Part shown: positions 35,799 through 45,265 of the stretch, one piece after another
Layout: the number at the start of each line of letters is the position of its first letter
Position numbering within the stretch: position 1 is the first letter of the stretch
Assembly: GCA_945862325.1 (NCBI GenBank)
Contig: CAMAXZ010000023.1
Coordinates: 1 to 64,000 of the forward strand
Direction: 5' to 3'
Source: Klebsiella pneumoniae
GTDB lineage: Bacteria; Myxococcota_A; UBA796; SXON01
DNA: 64,000 bases
The notes under the pieces: generated by a model
Seen by the model: only the letters and a program-made list of their open reading frames with translations
Database searches by the model: none
What the model was told of the DNA's origin: nothing
Made by a program: the position numbers and the translations under genes

Positions 35799-37114
35799 TT
35801 GGTTGCTCCTGCTTCGGGTTCGACGACCACCACGCCCGCCCGCTCCGGCGCGAGCCAGCGCGCGGCCGCGGCGCGCATGGACTCTGCCGTGGCGGCGCGG
35901 TACCGCGCGAGATCGGCGGCGAGCCCGTCAGGGGTGTCCGTGTAGGCCCAGTATTGGTTGAGCCACGTCGCGCGGGTGAGCAGAGACTGCAGGCCGTCGA
36001 GCGCCTCGTGTTCCGTGGCGTTCTTGAGGCGCTCCATCTCCGACGGCGTGGCGGCGGTGGACGCGCACGCGCGCACCTCCGCCAGCACGGCGGCCTCGAG
36101 CTGCGCGGCGCCGACACCCTCGGCGGCGGTCGCGGACACGACGAGCATCGAGCCCAGCTGCGTCGGCATCTGGGCCGCGTCGACCTCGGACGCCAGGCCG
36201 GTGACGACGAGCGACCGGTACAGCCGGCTCGACTCGCCCTCGGCGAGCAGCGACGCGAGGAGCTGAACCTCCGCGTCCTCCGGCTCGAACGCCGCCGGCG
36301 TGTGCCAGAAGAGGTTGACCTGCGGGAACGGCACCTGATCGCGCACGGCCACCCGCGGCGACTGGGGCGACGTGACCGGCGGCGGCGCGGCGCGCGGAGG
36401 GAGCGGCCGCGGCGGGATCGCCGCGAAGTAGCGGGCGATCCAAGCCTTGGCCTGGACGGGATCGAAGTCGCCGGCGACCACGAGCGATGCGTTGTTCGGG
36501 ACGTACCACGTGGAGAAGAAGTCCTTCACGTCGCCGAGGGTGGCCGCCTCGAGGTCCTCGTGGCTGCCGATGACCGTGTGCGCGTACGGATGCCCCGGCG
36601 GGTACATCAGGCCGGGCACCTCGAGCCAGCCGACCCCGTACGGCGCGTCCTCGTAGGACTGGCGACGCTCGTTCCGGACGATGTCGCGCTGGCGCGCGAG
36701 CTTCGCGTCGGTCATGGCCTTGCCCAGGCCCTCCATGCGATCCGCCTCCATCCAGAGGAACGTCTCGAGGAGGTTCGGCGGGCCCGCCTCGTGGTAGTTC
36801 GTGGCGTCCTCCATCGTCCACGCGTTGTTCGAACCGCCGTGGGCTTCCATCACGGCGTCGAAGCCGTCGTCGGGCAGGCGGGTCGTGCCCATGAACATCA
36901 AGTGCTCGAACAGATGCGCGAAGCCCGACCGGCCCGGCGCCTCGTCCTTGCTGCCGACGCGGTACCACACGTCGACCACCACCTGCGGGAGGGAGTGGTC
37001 TTCGTGGAGCACCACCTGCAGCCCGTTGGGCAGGTCGTAGCGTTCGAACGGGAGCGTGGGGCCCGGAGCGGAGCGCGCCGCCGCCGAGAACACGAGGAGG
37101 AAGGGTAGCAACAC
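35795..37114 (-). CDS. M16-family zinc peptidase, catalytic subunit
   Basis: The 439-residue protein starts at GTG 37114, which opens a signal peptide (LLPFLLVFSAAARSAPG). The inverted zinc motif is 'HLFEH' (His67, Glu70, His71), with the third ligand Glu149 in 'RDIVRNERRQ', 78 residues on as expected. 'NNAWTMEDATNYHEAGP' is the conserved N-domain strand. The C-domain contains 'LLAEGESSRLYRSLV'. It probably degrades peptides in the periplasm together with the non-catalytic partner encoded immediately downstream. Confidence 0.9.
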   Translation of the reverse strand: MLLPFLLVFSAAARSAPGPTLPFERYDLPNGLQVVLHEDHSLPQVVVDVWYRVGSKDEAPGRSGFAHLFEHLMFMGTTRLPDDGFDAVMEAHGGSNNAWTMEDATNYHEAGPPNLLETFLWMEADRMEGLGKAMTDAKLARQRDIVRNERRQSYEDAPYGVGWLEVPGLMYPPGHPYAHTVIGSHEDLEAATLGDVKDFFSTWYVPNNASLVVAGDFDPVQAKAWIARYFAAIPPRPLPPRAAPPPVTSPQSPRVAVRDQVPFPQVNLFWHTPAAFEPEDAEVQLLASLLAEGESSRLYRSLVVTGLASEVDAAQMPTQLGSMLVVSATAAEGVGAAQLEAAVLAEVRACASTAATPSEMERLKNATEHEALDGLQSLLTRATWLNQYWAYTDTPDGLAADLARYRAATAESMRAAAARWLAPERAGVVVVEPEAGATK

Positions 37115-37121
37115 GATGGCC

Positions 37122-37901
37122 TCAGCTGGGGGCGACGGACAGGACGAGATCGCGCGCCACGTCCCACACGAGCGGCACGAGCCGCCCGTCGACGTAGACG
37201 TGCAGGGACGGAAACGGCGGTACGGAGCGAGGCGACGCGCGCAGCGCCGGCACATCGACCAGGGCGAGCGCGTCGCACGCGGAGGCGGCCGAGGGGGTGA
37301 CCTCCCACGGCGCCGGCGGGGGGGCGTCGGCGCGCGCCGGCACCCCACCGACCGCGACCACGGCGACGCCCGACTCGAGGGCGAGCGCGCGGAGCGCGGC
37401 GACGGTGCGCGCCCGGTCGTCGCCGTCGCCCGGCAGGGGCCGCAGCGCCGCGAGCGCGTGCACCACGACGAGCCTGGCGCCGTCGGATCGGGCGGCGTCT
37501 GCGAGCTCCCACGCGTCGAGCGAGGCGCGCAGGTACGCCCGGAGGGGCATGTCGGACAACGCCGCCCAGGCGGCCGCGACCGCGTCCGGAGACGGCGCCC
37601 CCGCGTTCCGCGGCGCGCCGGACAGGCGCCCGACCACGCGACGCGCGACCTCGAGCGGAGGATCGACGAGGGAGAACCACGACACCTTCGTGCCCGAAGC
37701 GGCGACGTGGAGGACGAGGTGCTCGAGCAGCGCCGTGACGGCCGCCGACTCGCGCCCGGCCACCACGGTGAGCGCGCCCGCGCGCAGCGCCTCCGCACGA
37801 TCGAGCGCGTCGAGCCCGGTGCGCAGCGCGCCAGCACCTTCGGCGAGGCGCGCCAGCGCGCCGCCGTCGAGCGGAGTGAGGGGGTGGACCGCAGCCGTCA
37901 T
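37122..37901 (-). CDS. DnaB-helicase-like RecA-fold protein with inactivated ATP site
   Basis: The 259-residue protein lines up with the C-terminal ATPase domain of replicative helicase DnaB. 'LRTGLDALDRA' matches the TGfxxLD entry, and 'GALTVVAGRESAAVTALLEHL' takes the place of 'GDLIIVAGRPSMGKTAL'. 'TKVSWFSLVDPPLEVARRVV' matches 'kVlfFSLEMsxeqLvxRl', 'ARLVVVHALAAL' matches 'LIVIDYLQLM', and 'ALALESGVAVVAVG' matches the sensor strand. The Walker A Gly-Lys and the Walker B Asp are both lost, so ATP hydrolysis is unlikely. No DnaB N-terminal domain is present. ATG 37901 is preferred to GTG 37910. It sits 7 bp upstream of the M16 genes on the same strand. Confidence 0.65.
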   Translation of the reverse strand: MTAAVHPLTPLDGGALARLAEGAGALRTGLDALDRAEALRAGALTVVAGRESAAVTALLEHLVLHVAASGTKVSWFSLVDPPLEVARRVVGRLSGAPRNAGAPSPDAVAAAWAALSDMPLRAYLRASLDAWELADAARSDGARLVVVHALAALRPLPGDGDDRARTVAALRALALESGVAVVAVGGVPARADAPPPAPWEVTPSAASACDALALVDVPALRASPRSVPPFPSLHVYVDGRLVPLVWDVARDLVLSVAPS

Positions 37902-37959
37902 CCCGCACACCCTATCGCGGCCACCGGCCAGAAATTGACCGCCCCTGCGCGAGGGGCGC

Positions 37960-38892
37960 TCAGTGGGCCTGCTCCTCGAGCCAGCGCTCCGCCTCGATCG
38001 CCGCCATGCAGCCCGTGCCCGCGGCCGTGATCGCCTGGCGGTACACGTGATCCTGCGCGTCCCCGCACGCGAACACCCCGGGGATGTTCGTGGCGGTGCG
38101 GCCCGGCACGGTGCGGAGGTAGCCCGTCTCGTCGTGCTCGATCCAATCGAGGAACGGGCGCGTGTTCGGCTGGTGCCCGATGCCCAGGAACATCCCCTGC
38201 ACCGGCAGCACCGACTCGGCGCCGGTGACCAGGTCCCGAAGGCGAACGCCCGACACGGTGGACTCGCCGAGCACCTCGACGACCTCGCTGTTCCAGACGA
38301 AGGCGATCTTGGGGTTGGCGAAGGCGCGGTCCTGCATGACCTTGCTCGCGCGGAGGGTGTCCCGGCGGTGCACGATGTGCACTTTCGAGGCGAACTTCGT
38401 GAGGAACGTGGCCTCTTCCATCGCGGTGTCGCCGCCGCCGACCACGGCGAGCTCCTTGCCGCGGAAGAAGAACCCGTCGCAGGTGGCGCACGCGCTCACG
38501 CCGTGCCCCCGCAGCCGGGTCTCGCTCTCGAGGCCGAGGTACTTCGCGGAGGCCCCGGTCGAGATGATGAGCACGTCCGTCGTGAGCGTCACGCCGTTGG
38601 CGGTGCGCAGCACGAACGGCCGCACGCCGAGATCGCACGAAACGACCTCGTCCATGTCGAAGCGGGTGCCGAAGCGCGCGACCTGCGCCCGCATGCGCTC
38701 CATCAGCTCCGGGCCCATGATGCCCTCGGGGAAGCCCGGGAAGTTGTCGACGTCCGTCGTGATCGTGAGCTGACCGCCGGGCTGGAGGCCCTCGAGCACG
38801 AGGGGTTCGAGGTTGGCGCGAGCCGCGTACAGCGCGGCGGTGAGCCCGGCGGGTCCGGACCCGAGGATGACGACACGGTTGTGGGAAGACAT
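37960..38892 (-). CDS. trxB: thioredoxin-disulfide reductase
   Basis: The product is 310 residues from ATG 38892. The FAD site is '[20 protein letters not shown]', '[21 protein letters not shown]' (part) is family-specific, and the redox pair is Cys135/Cys138 in '[11 protein letters not shown]'. The NADPH-binding region is '[17 protein letters not shown]' with the '[12 protein letters not shown]' stretch. The FAD end is '[27 protein letters not shown]' (part). It reduces thioredoxin in the cytoplasm. It is divergent from queG with a 36-bp gap. Confidence 0.95.
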   Translation of the reverse strand: MSSHNRVVILGSGPAGLTAALYAARANLEPLVLEGLQPGGQLTITTDVDNFPGFPEGIMGPELMERMRAQVARFGTRFDMDEVVSCDLGVRPFVLRTANGVTLTTDVLIISTGASAKYLGLESETRLRGHGVSACATCDGFFFRGKELAVVGGGDTAMEEATFLTKFASKVHIVHRRDTLRASKVMQDRAFANPKIAFVWNSEVVEVLGESTVSGVRLRDLVTGAESVLPVQGMFLGIGHQPNTRPFLDWIEHDETGYLRTVPGRTATNIPGVFACGDAQDHVYRQAITAAGTGCMAAIEAERWLEEQAH

Positions 38893-38928
38893 CACTGCGG
38901 CTTATCCGACCGCGCGGAGGAGAGTGAG

Positions 38929-39948
38929 GTGCCGGACGGGGCTCGCGCAGTGCTCGAGCGTGAGGCGGCGCGGCTCGGCTTCGAGCGGGTGCGCGTGGCG
39001 CCGGCGGGCCCCGCGCCAAACCCCGCGCGGTTCCTCGAGTTCCTCGAAGAGGGCCGCCACGCGGACATGGCGTGGCTCGCCGAGACCCGGGCGCTCCGCC
39101 TCGACCCTCGGACGCTCCTGCCGGACGCGCGCAGCGTGGTGGTGCTGTCCATGCGCTACGGCGGGCGTGCGCCGCCGGACCCCGGCGGCCTGACCGGCCG
39201 CGTCGCGAGCTACGCGTGGGGGCGCGACTACCACAACCTCGTCGGGCTTCGGGTCCGCCACCTCCGCAAGGCGCTCGCCGCCGCGCTGCCGGGCGTGCGG
39301 ACGTGGGGCGGGGTCGACAGCGGTCCGGTCTGGGAGCGGGCGTGGGCGGAGGCGTCCGGGCTCGGGTTTTCCGGAAAGAACGGGATGATCTTCGTGCCGG
39401 GGGACACCGCCCGGATGTTCGTCGCCGTCCTCCTGCTCGACGTGCCGCTCGCGCCGGACGCGCCCCTCCCGGGCGACCACTGCGGCCGCTGCCGGCGCTG
39501 CATCGACGCCTGCCCCACCGCGGCGCTGCTGGACGGCGGCGGCGCCGACGCCGGTCGGTGCATCTCGTACTTGACGATCGAGCACCGCGGCCCGATTCCG
39601 CCGTCGCTGCGCGCCGGGATGGGGCGCTGGGTGTTCGGCTGCGACGACTGCATCGACCCCTGCCCGCACGAGCGCGCGCTGCCGGAGGCGACCGAGCCGG
39701 ACTTCTCGCCCCGGCACGCATGGCTCTCCCTCCCCGCCCTGCTGCTCGCCGACGACCGGGCGCTGCGCGACACCTTCGAGGGCACGCCGCTGCGCCGCGC
39801 CGGGCCCGCCCGCCTGCGACGGAACGCCGCCGTCGCCCTCGGCAACCTGGGGGATCCGCGCGCGCGCGTCAGCCTCGAGCGCGCGCGGCCGGACGCGGAC
39901 GCCCTGCTGCGCGAGCACGTCGATTGGGCGCTCGACGTGTTGCGCTGA
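38929..39948 (+). CDS. queG: epoxyqueuosine reductase
   Basis: The 339-residue enzyme performs the last step of queuosine synthesis in tRNA, reducing epoxyqueuosine with cobalamin and two [4Fe-4S] clusters. GTG 38929 follows a GGAGGAGAG site. The catalytic Asp130 lies in 'WGGVDSGPVWERAWA', and 'ASGLGFSGKNGMI' is the QueG hallmark. Clusters are bound by 'CGRCRRCIDACPT' and 'GCDDCIDPCPHE'. A short HEAT-like repeat closes the C-terminus ('RRNAAVALGNLGDP'). The gene is divergent from trxB and convergent with ppk1. Confidence 0.93.
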   Translation: MPDGARAVLEREAARLGFERVRVAPAGPAPNPARFLEFLEEGRHADMAWLAETRALRLDPRTLLPDARSVVVLSMRYGGRAPPDPGGLTGRVASYAWGRDYHNLVGLRVRHLRKALAAALPGVRTWGGVDSGPVWERAWAEASGLGFSGKNGMIFVPGDTARMFVAVLLLDVPLAPDAPLPGDHCGRCRRCIDACPTAALLDGGGADAGRCISYLTIEHRGPIPPSLRAGMGRWVFGCDDCIDPCPHERALPEATEPDFSPRHAWLSLPALLLADDRALRDTFEGTPLRRAGPARLRRNAAVALGNLGDPRARVSLERARPDADALLREHVDWALDVLR

Positions 39949-39957
39949 CCAATTCGA

Positions 39958-42042
39958 TCAATCCAGGATCTCGGTGCTCGCGCTGGCGTACGCCTCGCGG
40001 AGCAGCGTCTCCTGGGACCGCACGGGCGGGCCGTCCGCGCGCGCCACGCGCTCGTGTCCGCCGTTCCCGAGGATCGCGCGCGCCTTCACGTCGTCGAGGA
40101 GCTGGATGTCGAGCACCCGCGCGACGACGGCCTTCAGCGCCGGCTCGAGCACGGGGAACGCGAGCTCGATCCGGCCGTCGAGGTTTCGTCCCATCCAATC
40201 GGCGCTGCTCAACCAATACTCGGGGTCCCCGTCGTTGTGGAACTCGACCACACGGGAGTGCTCGAGGAAGCGGTCGACGATGCTGCGCACGCGGATGTTC
40301 TCGCTCGTGCCGGGCACGCCCGGCCGGAGGCAGCAGATGCCCCGCACCACGAGGTCGATCGGCACCCCCGCGCGGCTGGCCTCGTAGAGCTCGAGGATCA
40401 TCGTCGGATCCGCGAGCGAGTTCACCTTCGCGCGGACCCCCGACGGACGCCCGTTGCGGGCGTTCTCCGCCTCGCGGCGGATCCGCTCGATCAGCCCGGC
40501 CCGGAGCCCGTTCGGCGCGACGAGGAGGTGATTGAACGCGCGCGGACGTACGTACCCGGTGAGCAGGTTGAAGAGCTGCGTGAGGTCTTCGCCGATGCCC
40601 TCTTTGCAGGTGAACAGAGAGAGGTCGGTGTACGCGCGGGCCGTCTGGTGGTTGTAGTTGCCGGTGGAGAGATGGCCGTAGCGGCGGATGCCGTCCGCTT
40701 CGCGCCGCACGATCAACATCGCCTTGCAATGCGTCTTCTTGCCGACGAGGCCGTACACGACGTGGGCGCCCGCGGCCTCGAGCCTGCGGGCCCACCCGAT
40801 GTTCTCCGCCTCGTTGAAGCGCGCGCGCAGCTCGACGAGGGCGGCCACCTCCTTGCCGTTTCGCGCCGCGGACAGGAGCGACGCGGCGATCGGGCTGTCC
40901 TTGGCCATCCGGTAGAGCGTCATCTTGATGGCGAGGACGTCCGGATCGTGGGCGGCGGCCTCCACGAGGCGGTGGACGTACTCGAAGTCCTGGAACGGGT
41001 GGTGCACGAGGATGTCGCCGGCGCGGATGGCCGCGAAGGGGTCCCGGGCGTCCTCGAACGCCGCCACGCGCTGCGGGGTGAACGGCGGGAACTTGAGCTG
41101 CGGCAGGTCGATCTCGCCGAACAGCTGCGTGAGATCGGTGAGCGCCGTCATCCCGTCGGTCTCGAACAGGTCGAGCGGGTCGAGCTCCAGGGCGCGCACG
41201 AGCATGTGGAGCTGCGCGTCCGGGAGCCCGCGCTCGTACTGGAGCCGAACCGCGGCGCCCATTCGGCGCGCGCGCACCGCCTCTTCGATCGTGGAGAGGA
41301 GGTCGTCGGAGTCCTCGACGAGGTCGAGCTCGGCGTCGCGGGTCACGCGGATCGCCCGGGCGCTCAGGATGCGGCTCCCGGTGAAGAGCTCGGCGAGGTG
41401 CATGCGGATGAGGTCTTCGATCGGGACGAACTCGTGTCGGCCGGGCGCGCTCGGCACGCGGATGAACCGCGGCAGGCGACCCGCGGGCATGTGCAGGACA
41501 CATTGGCGCGCGCTCGGGAGCTCGTCGTCGGCGAGCGGCTCGAGCTGGAGCACGAGGCAGATCGTCCGGTTTGCCAGCCACGGGAACGGGTGCGCCGGGT
41601 CGATCGCGATCGGGGTGAGCACCGGCAGCACGCTCCGGCGGAAGACGTCGTGAAGCGCGGTCTCCTGCGCGGCGTCGAGGTCGCGCGCACGCAGGATGCG
41701 CACGCCGTGCGCGCCCAGCAGGGGCAGGAGCTCCCGGAGCGTGCGGTGCTGCTCGGCGACGAGCTCCCGCACGCGCGCGCTCACCGACGAGAGGGTCGAG
41801 CGCGGGTCGAGCCCGTCGGGGCCGGGCGCGGTCACCCCGCCGTCGATCTGTCGCCAGATGCCGGCGTACCGCACCATGAAGAACTCATCGAGGTTCGATG
41901 AGAAGATTCCGAGGAATCGAACGCGTTCGAGCAGCGGGGTCGCGGGGTCCTTCGCCTCCTCGAGCACGCGCTCGTTGAACGAGAGCCAGCTCATCTCTCG
42001 GTTGACGAAGGGGGCGTTCGGACCGTCGTTGGGTGGGAGCAC
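39958..42042 (-). CDS. ppk1: polyphosphate kinase 1
   Basis: The 694-residue enzyme reversibly polymerises the gamma-phosphate of ATP into polyphosphate. The N-domain starts with 'FVNREMSWLSFNERVLEEA', followed by 'GIFSSNLDEFFMVRYAGI'. The catalytic His lies in 'GKKTHCKAMLIVRRE', and 'LSTGNYNHQTARAYTDLSLFT' and 'FHNDGDPEYWLSSADWMGRNL' (part) complete the active site. It begins at GTG 42042. It lies about 5 kb from the pho/pst run but is not part of it. It converges on queG with a 9-bp gap. Confidence 0.95.
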   Translation of the reverse strand: MLPPNDGPNAPFVNREMSWLSFNERVLEEAKDPATPLLERVRFLGIFSSNLDEFFMVRYAGIWRQIDGGVTAPGPDGLDPRSTLSSVSARVRELVAEQHRTLRELLPLLGAHGVRILRARDLDAAQETALHDVFRRSVLPVLTPIAIDPAHPFPWLANRTICLVLQLEPLADDELPSARQCVLHMPAGRLPRFIRVPSAPGRHEFVPIEDLIRMHLAELFTGSRILSARAIRVTRDAELDLVEDSDDLLSTIEEAVRARRMGAAVRLQYERGLPDAQLHMLVRALELDPLDLFETDGMTALTDLTQLFGEIDLPQLKFPPFTPQRVAAFEDARDPFAAIRAGDILVHHPFQDFEYVHRLVEAAAHDPDVLAIKMTLYRMAKDSPIAASLLSAARNGKEVAALVELRARFNEAENIGWARRLEAAGAHVVYGLVGKKTHCKAMLIVRREADGIRRYGHLSTGNYNHQTARAYTDLSLFTCKEGIGEDLTQLFNLLTGYVRPRAFNHLLVAPNGLRAGLIERIRREAENARNGRPSGVRAKVNSLADPTMILELYEASRAGVPIDLVVRGICCLRPGVPGTSENIRVRSIVDRFLEHSRVVEFHNDGDPEYWLSSADWMGRNLDGRIELAFPVLEPALKAVVARVLDIQLLDDVKARAILGNGGHERVARADGPPVRSQETLLREAYASASTEILD

Positions 42043-42108
42043 GGGGGAAAGCTAAGCGATCCGGTCGTCCCCGGCAGGCGGCAGGCCGCCCTGCCGACGC
42101 CTCGCCCG

Positions 42109-43020
42109 TCACCGCCGCAACACGCTCGTCACCGCCTCGCGCAGCCAACGATGCGCGGGATCCCGCTCGGCGCGCTCGTGCCAGACCATCTGTGTGCGGA
42201 ACGGGGGCAGGTCGAGCTCGGCGGGGGGCGCGAGCAGCCGCAAGGGCGCGAGGCCGCGCAGGCCCTCCGCCAACGAACGCGGGCAGGTGAGCACCAGGTC
42301 AGAGCGCGCGACCACCAGCGGCGCAACGAGGAAGTACCGGATCTTGAGCGCGATCCGTCGGGTGAGCCCCCGCTCGGCGAGGCACCGATCGACCACGCCC
42401 GTCCCCTCTCCCTGCGGGGAGATCAGCGCGTGGGAGAGCGCCAGGTACGTCTCGAGGTCCAGACGCTCGCCGACCGCCGGATGACCTTCGCGTACCAGGC
42501 ACACGAAGGAGTCCTCGTAGAGCGTGCGTTGCTTGAGCCCCACGCGCTCGGGCGGGCGCACCTCGACGACGAGGTCGATCGAGCCGTCTTCGAGGCCGAC
42601 GTCGCTGCCCTCGCGCGGCACGGGCCGCACGTCGAGCTGCACTCCCGGCGCCTCCGCGTGCGCCCGCCCGATGAGCCCCGGGAGCAGCGAGAAGGTGAGC
42701 GCGTCCCATGTCGCCACGACGAACGTGCGCTTCACCGTCGCGAGGTCGAACGCGGCGCTCCCCGCGAGCAGCTGTCCCAGCTCGCGGACGGTGCGCCGCA
42801 GCGGGCCGACGAGCGACGCGCCGTACGGGGTCGCGACCATCCCGCGGGCGCCCTGCACGAGCAGCGGATCCCCCAACGTGTCCCGAAGCGCGCGGAGGGA
42901 GTGGCTCACGGCCGGTTGCGTCACCCCGAGGCGGCGCGCCGCGCCGGACACACTGCGCTCCTCGAGGAGCGTCAAGAGCACATCGAGCTGGCGGATCGAG
43001 AGGTGATCGAGGCGATTCAT
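42109..43020 (-). CDS. LysR-family transcriptional regulator
   Basis: The 303-residue protein has an N-terminal winged helix ('LSIRQLDVLLTLLEERSVSGAARRLGVTQPAVSHSLRALR', part), the LysR DNA-binding signature. A periplasmic-binding-protein-like effector domain follows from about residue 90 ('FVVATWDALTFSLLPGLIGRA'), similar to the NodD/PcpR-like group. The ligand is unknown. It is divergent from the PQQ-dehydrogenase fusion gene, and an ATGAT/ATCAT inverted repeat lies between them, so that gene is its likely target and autoregulation is probable. Confidence 0.9.
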   Translation of the reverse strand: MNRLDHLSIRQLDVLLTLLEERSVSGAARRLGVTQPAVSHSLRALRDTLGDPLLVQGARGMVATPYGASLVGPLRRTVRELGQLLAGSAAFDLATVKRTFVVATWDALTFSLLPGLIGRAHAEAPGVQLDVRPVPREGSDVGLEDGSIDLVVEVRPPERVGLKQRTLYEDSFVCLVREGHPAVGERLDLETYLALSHALISPQGEGTGVVDRCLAERGLTRRIALKIRYFLVAPLVVARSDLVLTCPRSLAEGLRGLAPLRLLAPPAELDLPPFRTQMVWHERAERDPAHRWLREAVTSVLRR

Positions 43021-43032
43021 GCGACACAGCTA

Positions 43033-43052
43033 ATGATTGCCCGATGTATCAT
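43033..43052. promoter_or_regulatory. inverted repeat, candidate LysR operator
   Basis: ATGAT (43033-43037) and ATCAT (43048-43052) are separated by 10 bp, in an AT-richer spot of the 82-bp gap between the LysR gene and the dehydrogenase gene. LysR regulators typically bind such a site next to their own start. The spacing does not exactly match the T-N11-A rule. Confidence 0.4.
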
Positions 43053-43102
43053 GCGCCACGACTCACCCGCGGAGGTCGTGGTACGAGGACCTGGAGGTGC
43101 GC

Positions 43103-45232
43103 GTGGTCCACACCCTCGTCCTGTTTCTGGCCTGTGCCGAAGAACCCCTCCCCGACACGGGCGACGAAGGCCCCCCCACGGTGGAGTTCGGGCTGACGAC
43201 GCGCCCGGCGAACGAGCGCTGCATGGCCGTCGCGCGCCCCCCGACCGGCGCCGACGTCACGTTCACGCGGATCTGGCCGACCATCCCCTTCGACGCGCCG
43301 GTCGGCATGATCCACCCGCCCGCGGACGACACCGCGTGGTTCGTCATCGAGCAGACCGGAGCCCTCCGACGGGTGGCCGGCGGGCCTGCCGCGACCGATT
43401 CCACGGTCGTCCTGGACATCTCCGACCGGATCTCGGCGTGGCGCACCAACGAGGACGGATTCCTCGGCGCGGCCTTTCACCCGTCCTTCGCCGACAACGG
43501 CTACCTGTACGTCAACTACACCACTGGCACGGAGACCGCCGGCCGCTCCGTCGTGTCCCGGTTCCGCTCGTCCGACGGCGGGCTGAGCTTCGACCTGGAC
43601 AGCGAGACCATCCTGCTCGAGGTGGACCAACCGTACACGAACCACAACGGCGGCCACCTGTCGTTTGGTCCGGACGGGTACCTGTACATCGGCTTCGGCG
43701 ACGGCGGCGCCGGTGGCGACCCACAAGGGTATGCACAGAACCCCGACGCGCTCCTCGGCAAGATGCTGCGCGTCGACGTCGACGCGGGCGCTCCGTACGC
43801 GATCCCCTCCGACAACCCGTTCGCCGCCGGCGGCGGCGCCCCCGAGATCTACGCGCTCGGCCTACGCAACCCGTGGCGGTACTCCTTCGACCGGGAGTCC
43901 GGCGCGCTCTGGGTGGGCGACGTCGGTCAGGACGAGTGGGAGGAGATCGATCGGGTGGAGCTTGGCGGCAACTACGGATGGAACGTGAAGGAGGGCGCGC
44001 ACTGCTCGGAGGGGCAGACGTGCGACGGCCCGTACCTCGACCCCGTGGTGGAGTACCCCCACACCGAGGGCGACAGCGTGACGGGCGGCGTGGTGTACCG
44101 CGGCGCGGCCATCCCGAGCCTCAGCGGGGTGTACCTGTACGCGGACGCGTACCGCGCGAAGGTGTGGGGCCTGTTCCACGACGAGACGGGGAGCGCGGCG
44201 CCGGAGCTGTTGAGCAGCTTCCCCGGCTACCCCGTGCACTTCGCGGAGGACGTCGCGGGCGAGGTGTACATCGTCGACTACCTGGGCACGATCGTGCGTT
44301 TGGACCCCGCGGGCGACCCGCCGATCGACACCTTCCCGCGCCTGTTGTCCGAGACGGGGTGCGTCGACCCCTCCGACCCGACCCAAGCGGCGCCGGGGAT
44401 GATCCCCTACGGCGTGAACTACCCGTTCTGGTCGGATGGGGCCGCCAAACAGCGGTGGTTCGCCATCCCCGACGGCACCACCCTGTCGGTCCGGAAGGAC
44501 GGCAGCTTCGATTGGCCGGTCGGCTCGGTGACCATGAAGACCTTCTCGATCGGCGGCCGTCGCGTCGAGACCCGCCTCATGATGCTCCACGACGACGGCA
44601 ACTGGGCCGGCTACAGCTACGAGTGGGACGCGATTGGCTCGGACGCGGAGCTCCTGGCCGCCGACAAGACCGTGGAGGTGGCGGGGCGCACCTGGTCGTA
44701 CCCCTCGCGCGCAGAGTGCCTCCAGTGTCACACCGCGGCCGCCGGGCGGGTCCTCGGCCCGCGGATCGAGCAGCTCAACGGCGACTTCGTGTACCCGCGG
44801 GGGCGCGCCAACCAGGTCCGGACCCTCGATCACATCGGGCTCTTCGCGGTCTCCCCGGGCGCCCCGGAGGGGCTCGTCGCCCTCCCGACCCTCGGCGGGG
44901 ACGCGCCCGTGGAGGACGAGGCGCGCGCGTACCTCGCGTCGAACTGCGCGATGTGCCACCTCCCGGACGGGACGGGGGGCGGCGCGATGGACTTCCGGTA
45001 CGCCACGCCCTTCGCCGAGGCGCGGATGTGCCAGGAAGCCCCGATCAACGGCGATCTCGGCGTCGCCGGCGCCGCGGTCTTCTCGCCGGGGGACCCGGAC
45101 CGTTCCGTCCTCTCGCTCCGGATGCGCACCCTCGGGGCGCAGCGCATGCCGCCGCTCTCGAGCCACGTCGTGGACGACGGGGGCGTGGCGACGATCGACG
45201 CGTGGATCGCGGGCGTCACCGCCTGTCCGTGA
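43103..45232 (+). CDS. PQQ-dependent sugar dehydrogenase-like propeller fused to a di-haem HNE_0200-type domain, lipoprotein
   Basis: GTG 43103, behind GGAGG, opens a lipoprotein signal (VVHTLVLFLAC); the product is about 709 residues. Residues about 70-420 are a glucose/sorbosone dehydrogenase propeller: 'FLGAAFHPSFADNGYLYVNYT', 'GGHLSFGPDGYLYIGFGDGG', 'ALGLRNPWRYSFDRESGALWVGDVGQDEWEEI' (part). The second half matches the HNE_0200 type ('PYGVNYPFWSDGAAKQRWFAIP'). It contains two haem c sites, CLQCH near residue 538 and CAMCH near 617. I infer PQQ oxidation of a sugar or alcohol with electrons passed to the attached haems in the periplasm. The divergent LysR gene probably controls it. Confidence 0.8.
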   Translation: MVHTLVLFLACAEEPLPDTGDEGPPTVEFGLTTRPANERCMAVARPPTGADVTFTRIWPTIPFDAPVGMIHPPADDTAWFVIEQTGALRRVAGGPAATDSTVVLDISDRISAWRTNEDGFLGAAFHPSFADNGYLYVNYTTGTETAGRSVVSRFRSSDGGLSFDLDSETILLEVDQPYTNHNGGHLSFGPDGYLYIGFGDGGAGGDPQGYAQNPDALLGKMLRVDVDAGAPYAIPSDNPFAAGGGAPEIYALGLRNPWRYSFDRESGALWVGDVGQDEWEEIDRVELGGNYGWNVKEGAHCSEGQTCDGPYLDPVVEYPHTEGDSVTGGVVYRGAAIPSLSGVYLYADAYRAKVWGLFHDETGSAAPELLSSFPGYPVHFAEDVAGEVYIVDYLGTIVRLDPAGDPPIDTFPRLLSETGCVDPSDPTQAAPGMIPYGVNYPFWSDGAAKQRWFAIPDGTTLSVRKDGSFDWPVGSVTMKTFSIGGRRVETRLMMLHDDGNWAGYSYEWDAIGSDAELLAADKTVEVAGRTWSYPSRAECLQCHTAAAGRVLGPRIEQLNGDFVYPRGRANQVRTLDHIGLFAVSPGAPEGLVALPTLGGDAPVEDEARAYLASNCAMCHLPDGTGGGAMDFRYATPFAEARMCQEAPINGDLGVAGAAVFSPGDPDRSVLSLRMRTLGAQRMPPLSSHVVDDGGVATIDAWIAGVTACP

Positions 45233-45265
45233 CGCACGGGGCGTGACGCGGACCTCCGCGCGCGG

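Noticed and set aside
34318-36117. An upstream extension of the tRNA-protein transferase frame
   Set aside because: The extension reads through the M16 genes in another frame and is Arg-rich; the conserved protein starts at about 34317.
42151-45246. A 1031-residue open frame on the plus strand through the LysR and dehydrogenase genes
   Set aside because: It reads antisense through LysR and out of frame through the dehydrogenase; the composition is Arg/Pro-rich without domains.
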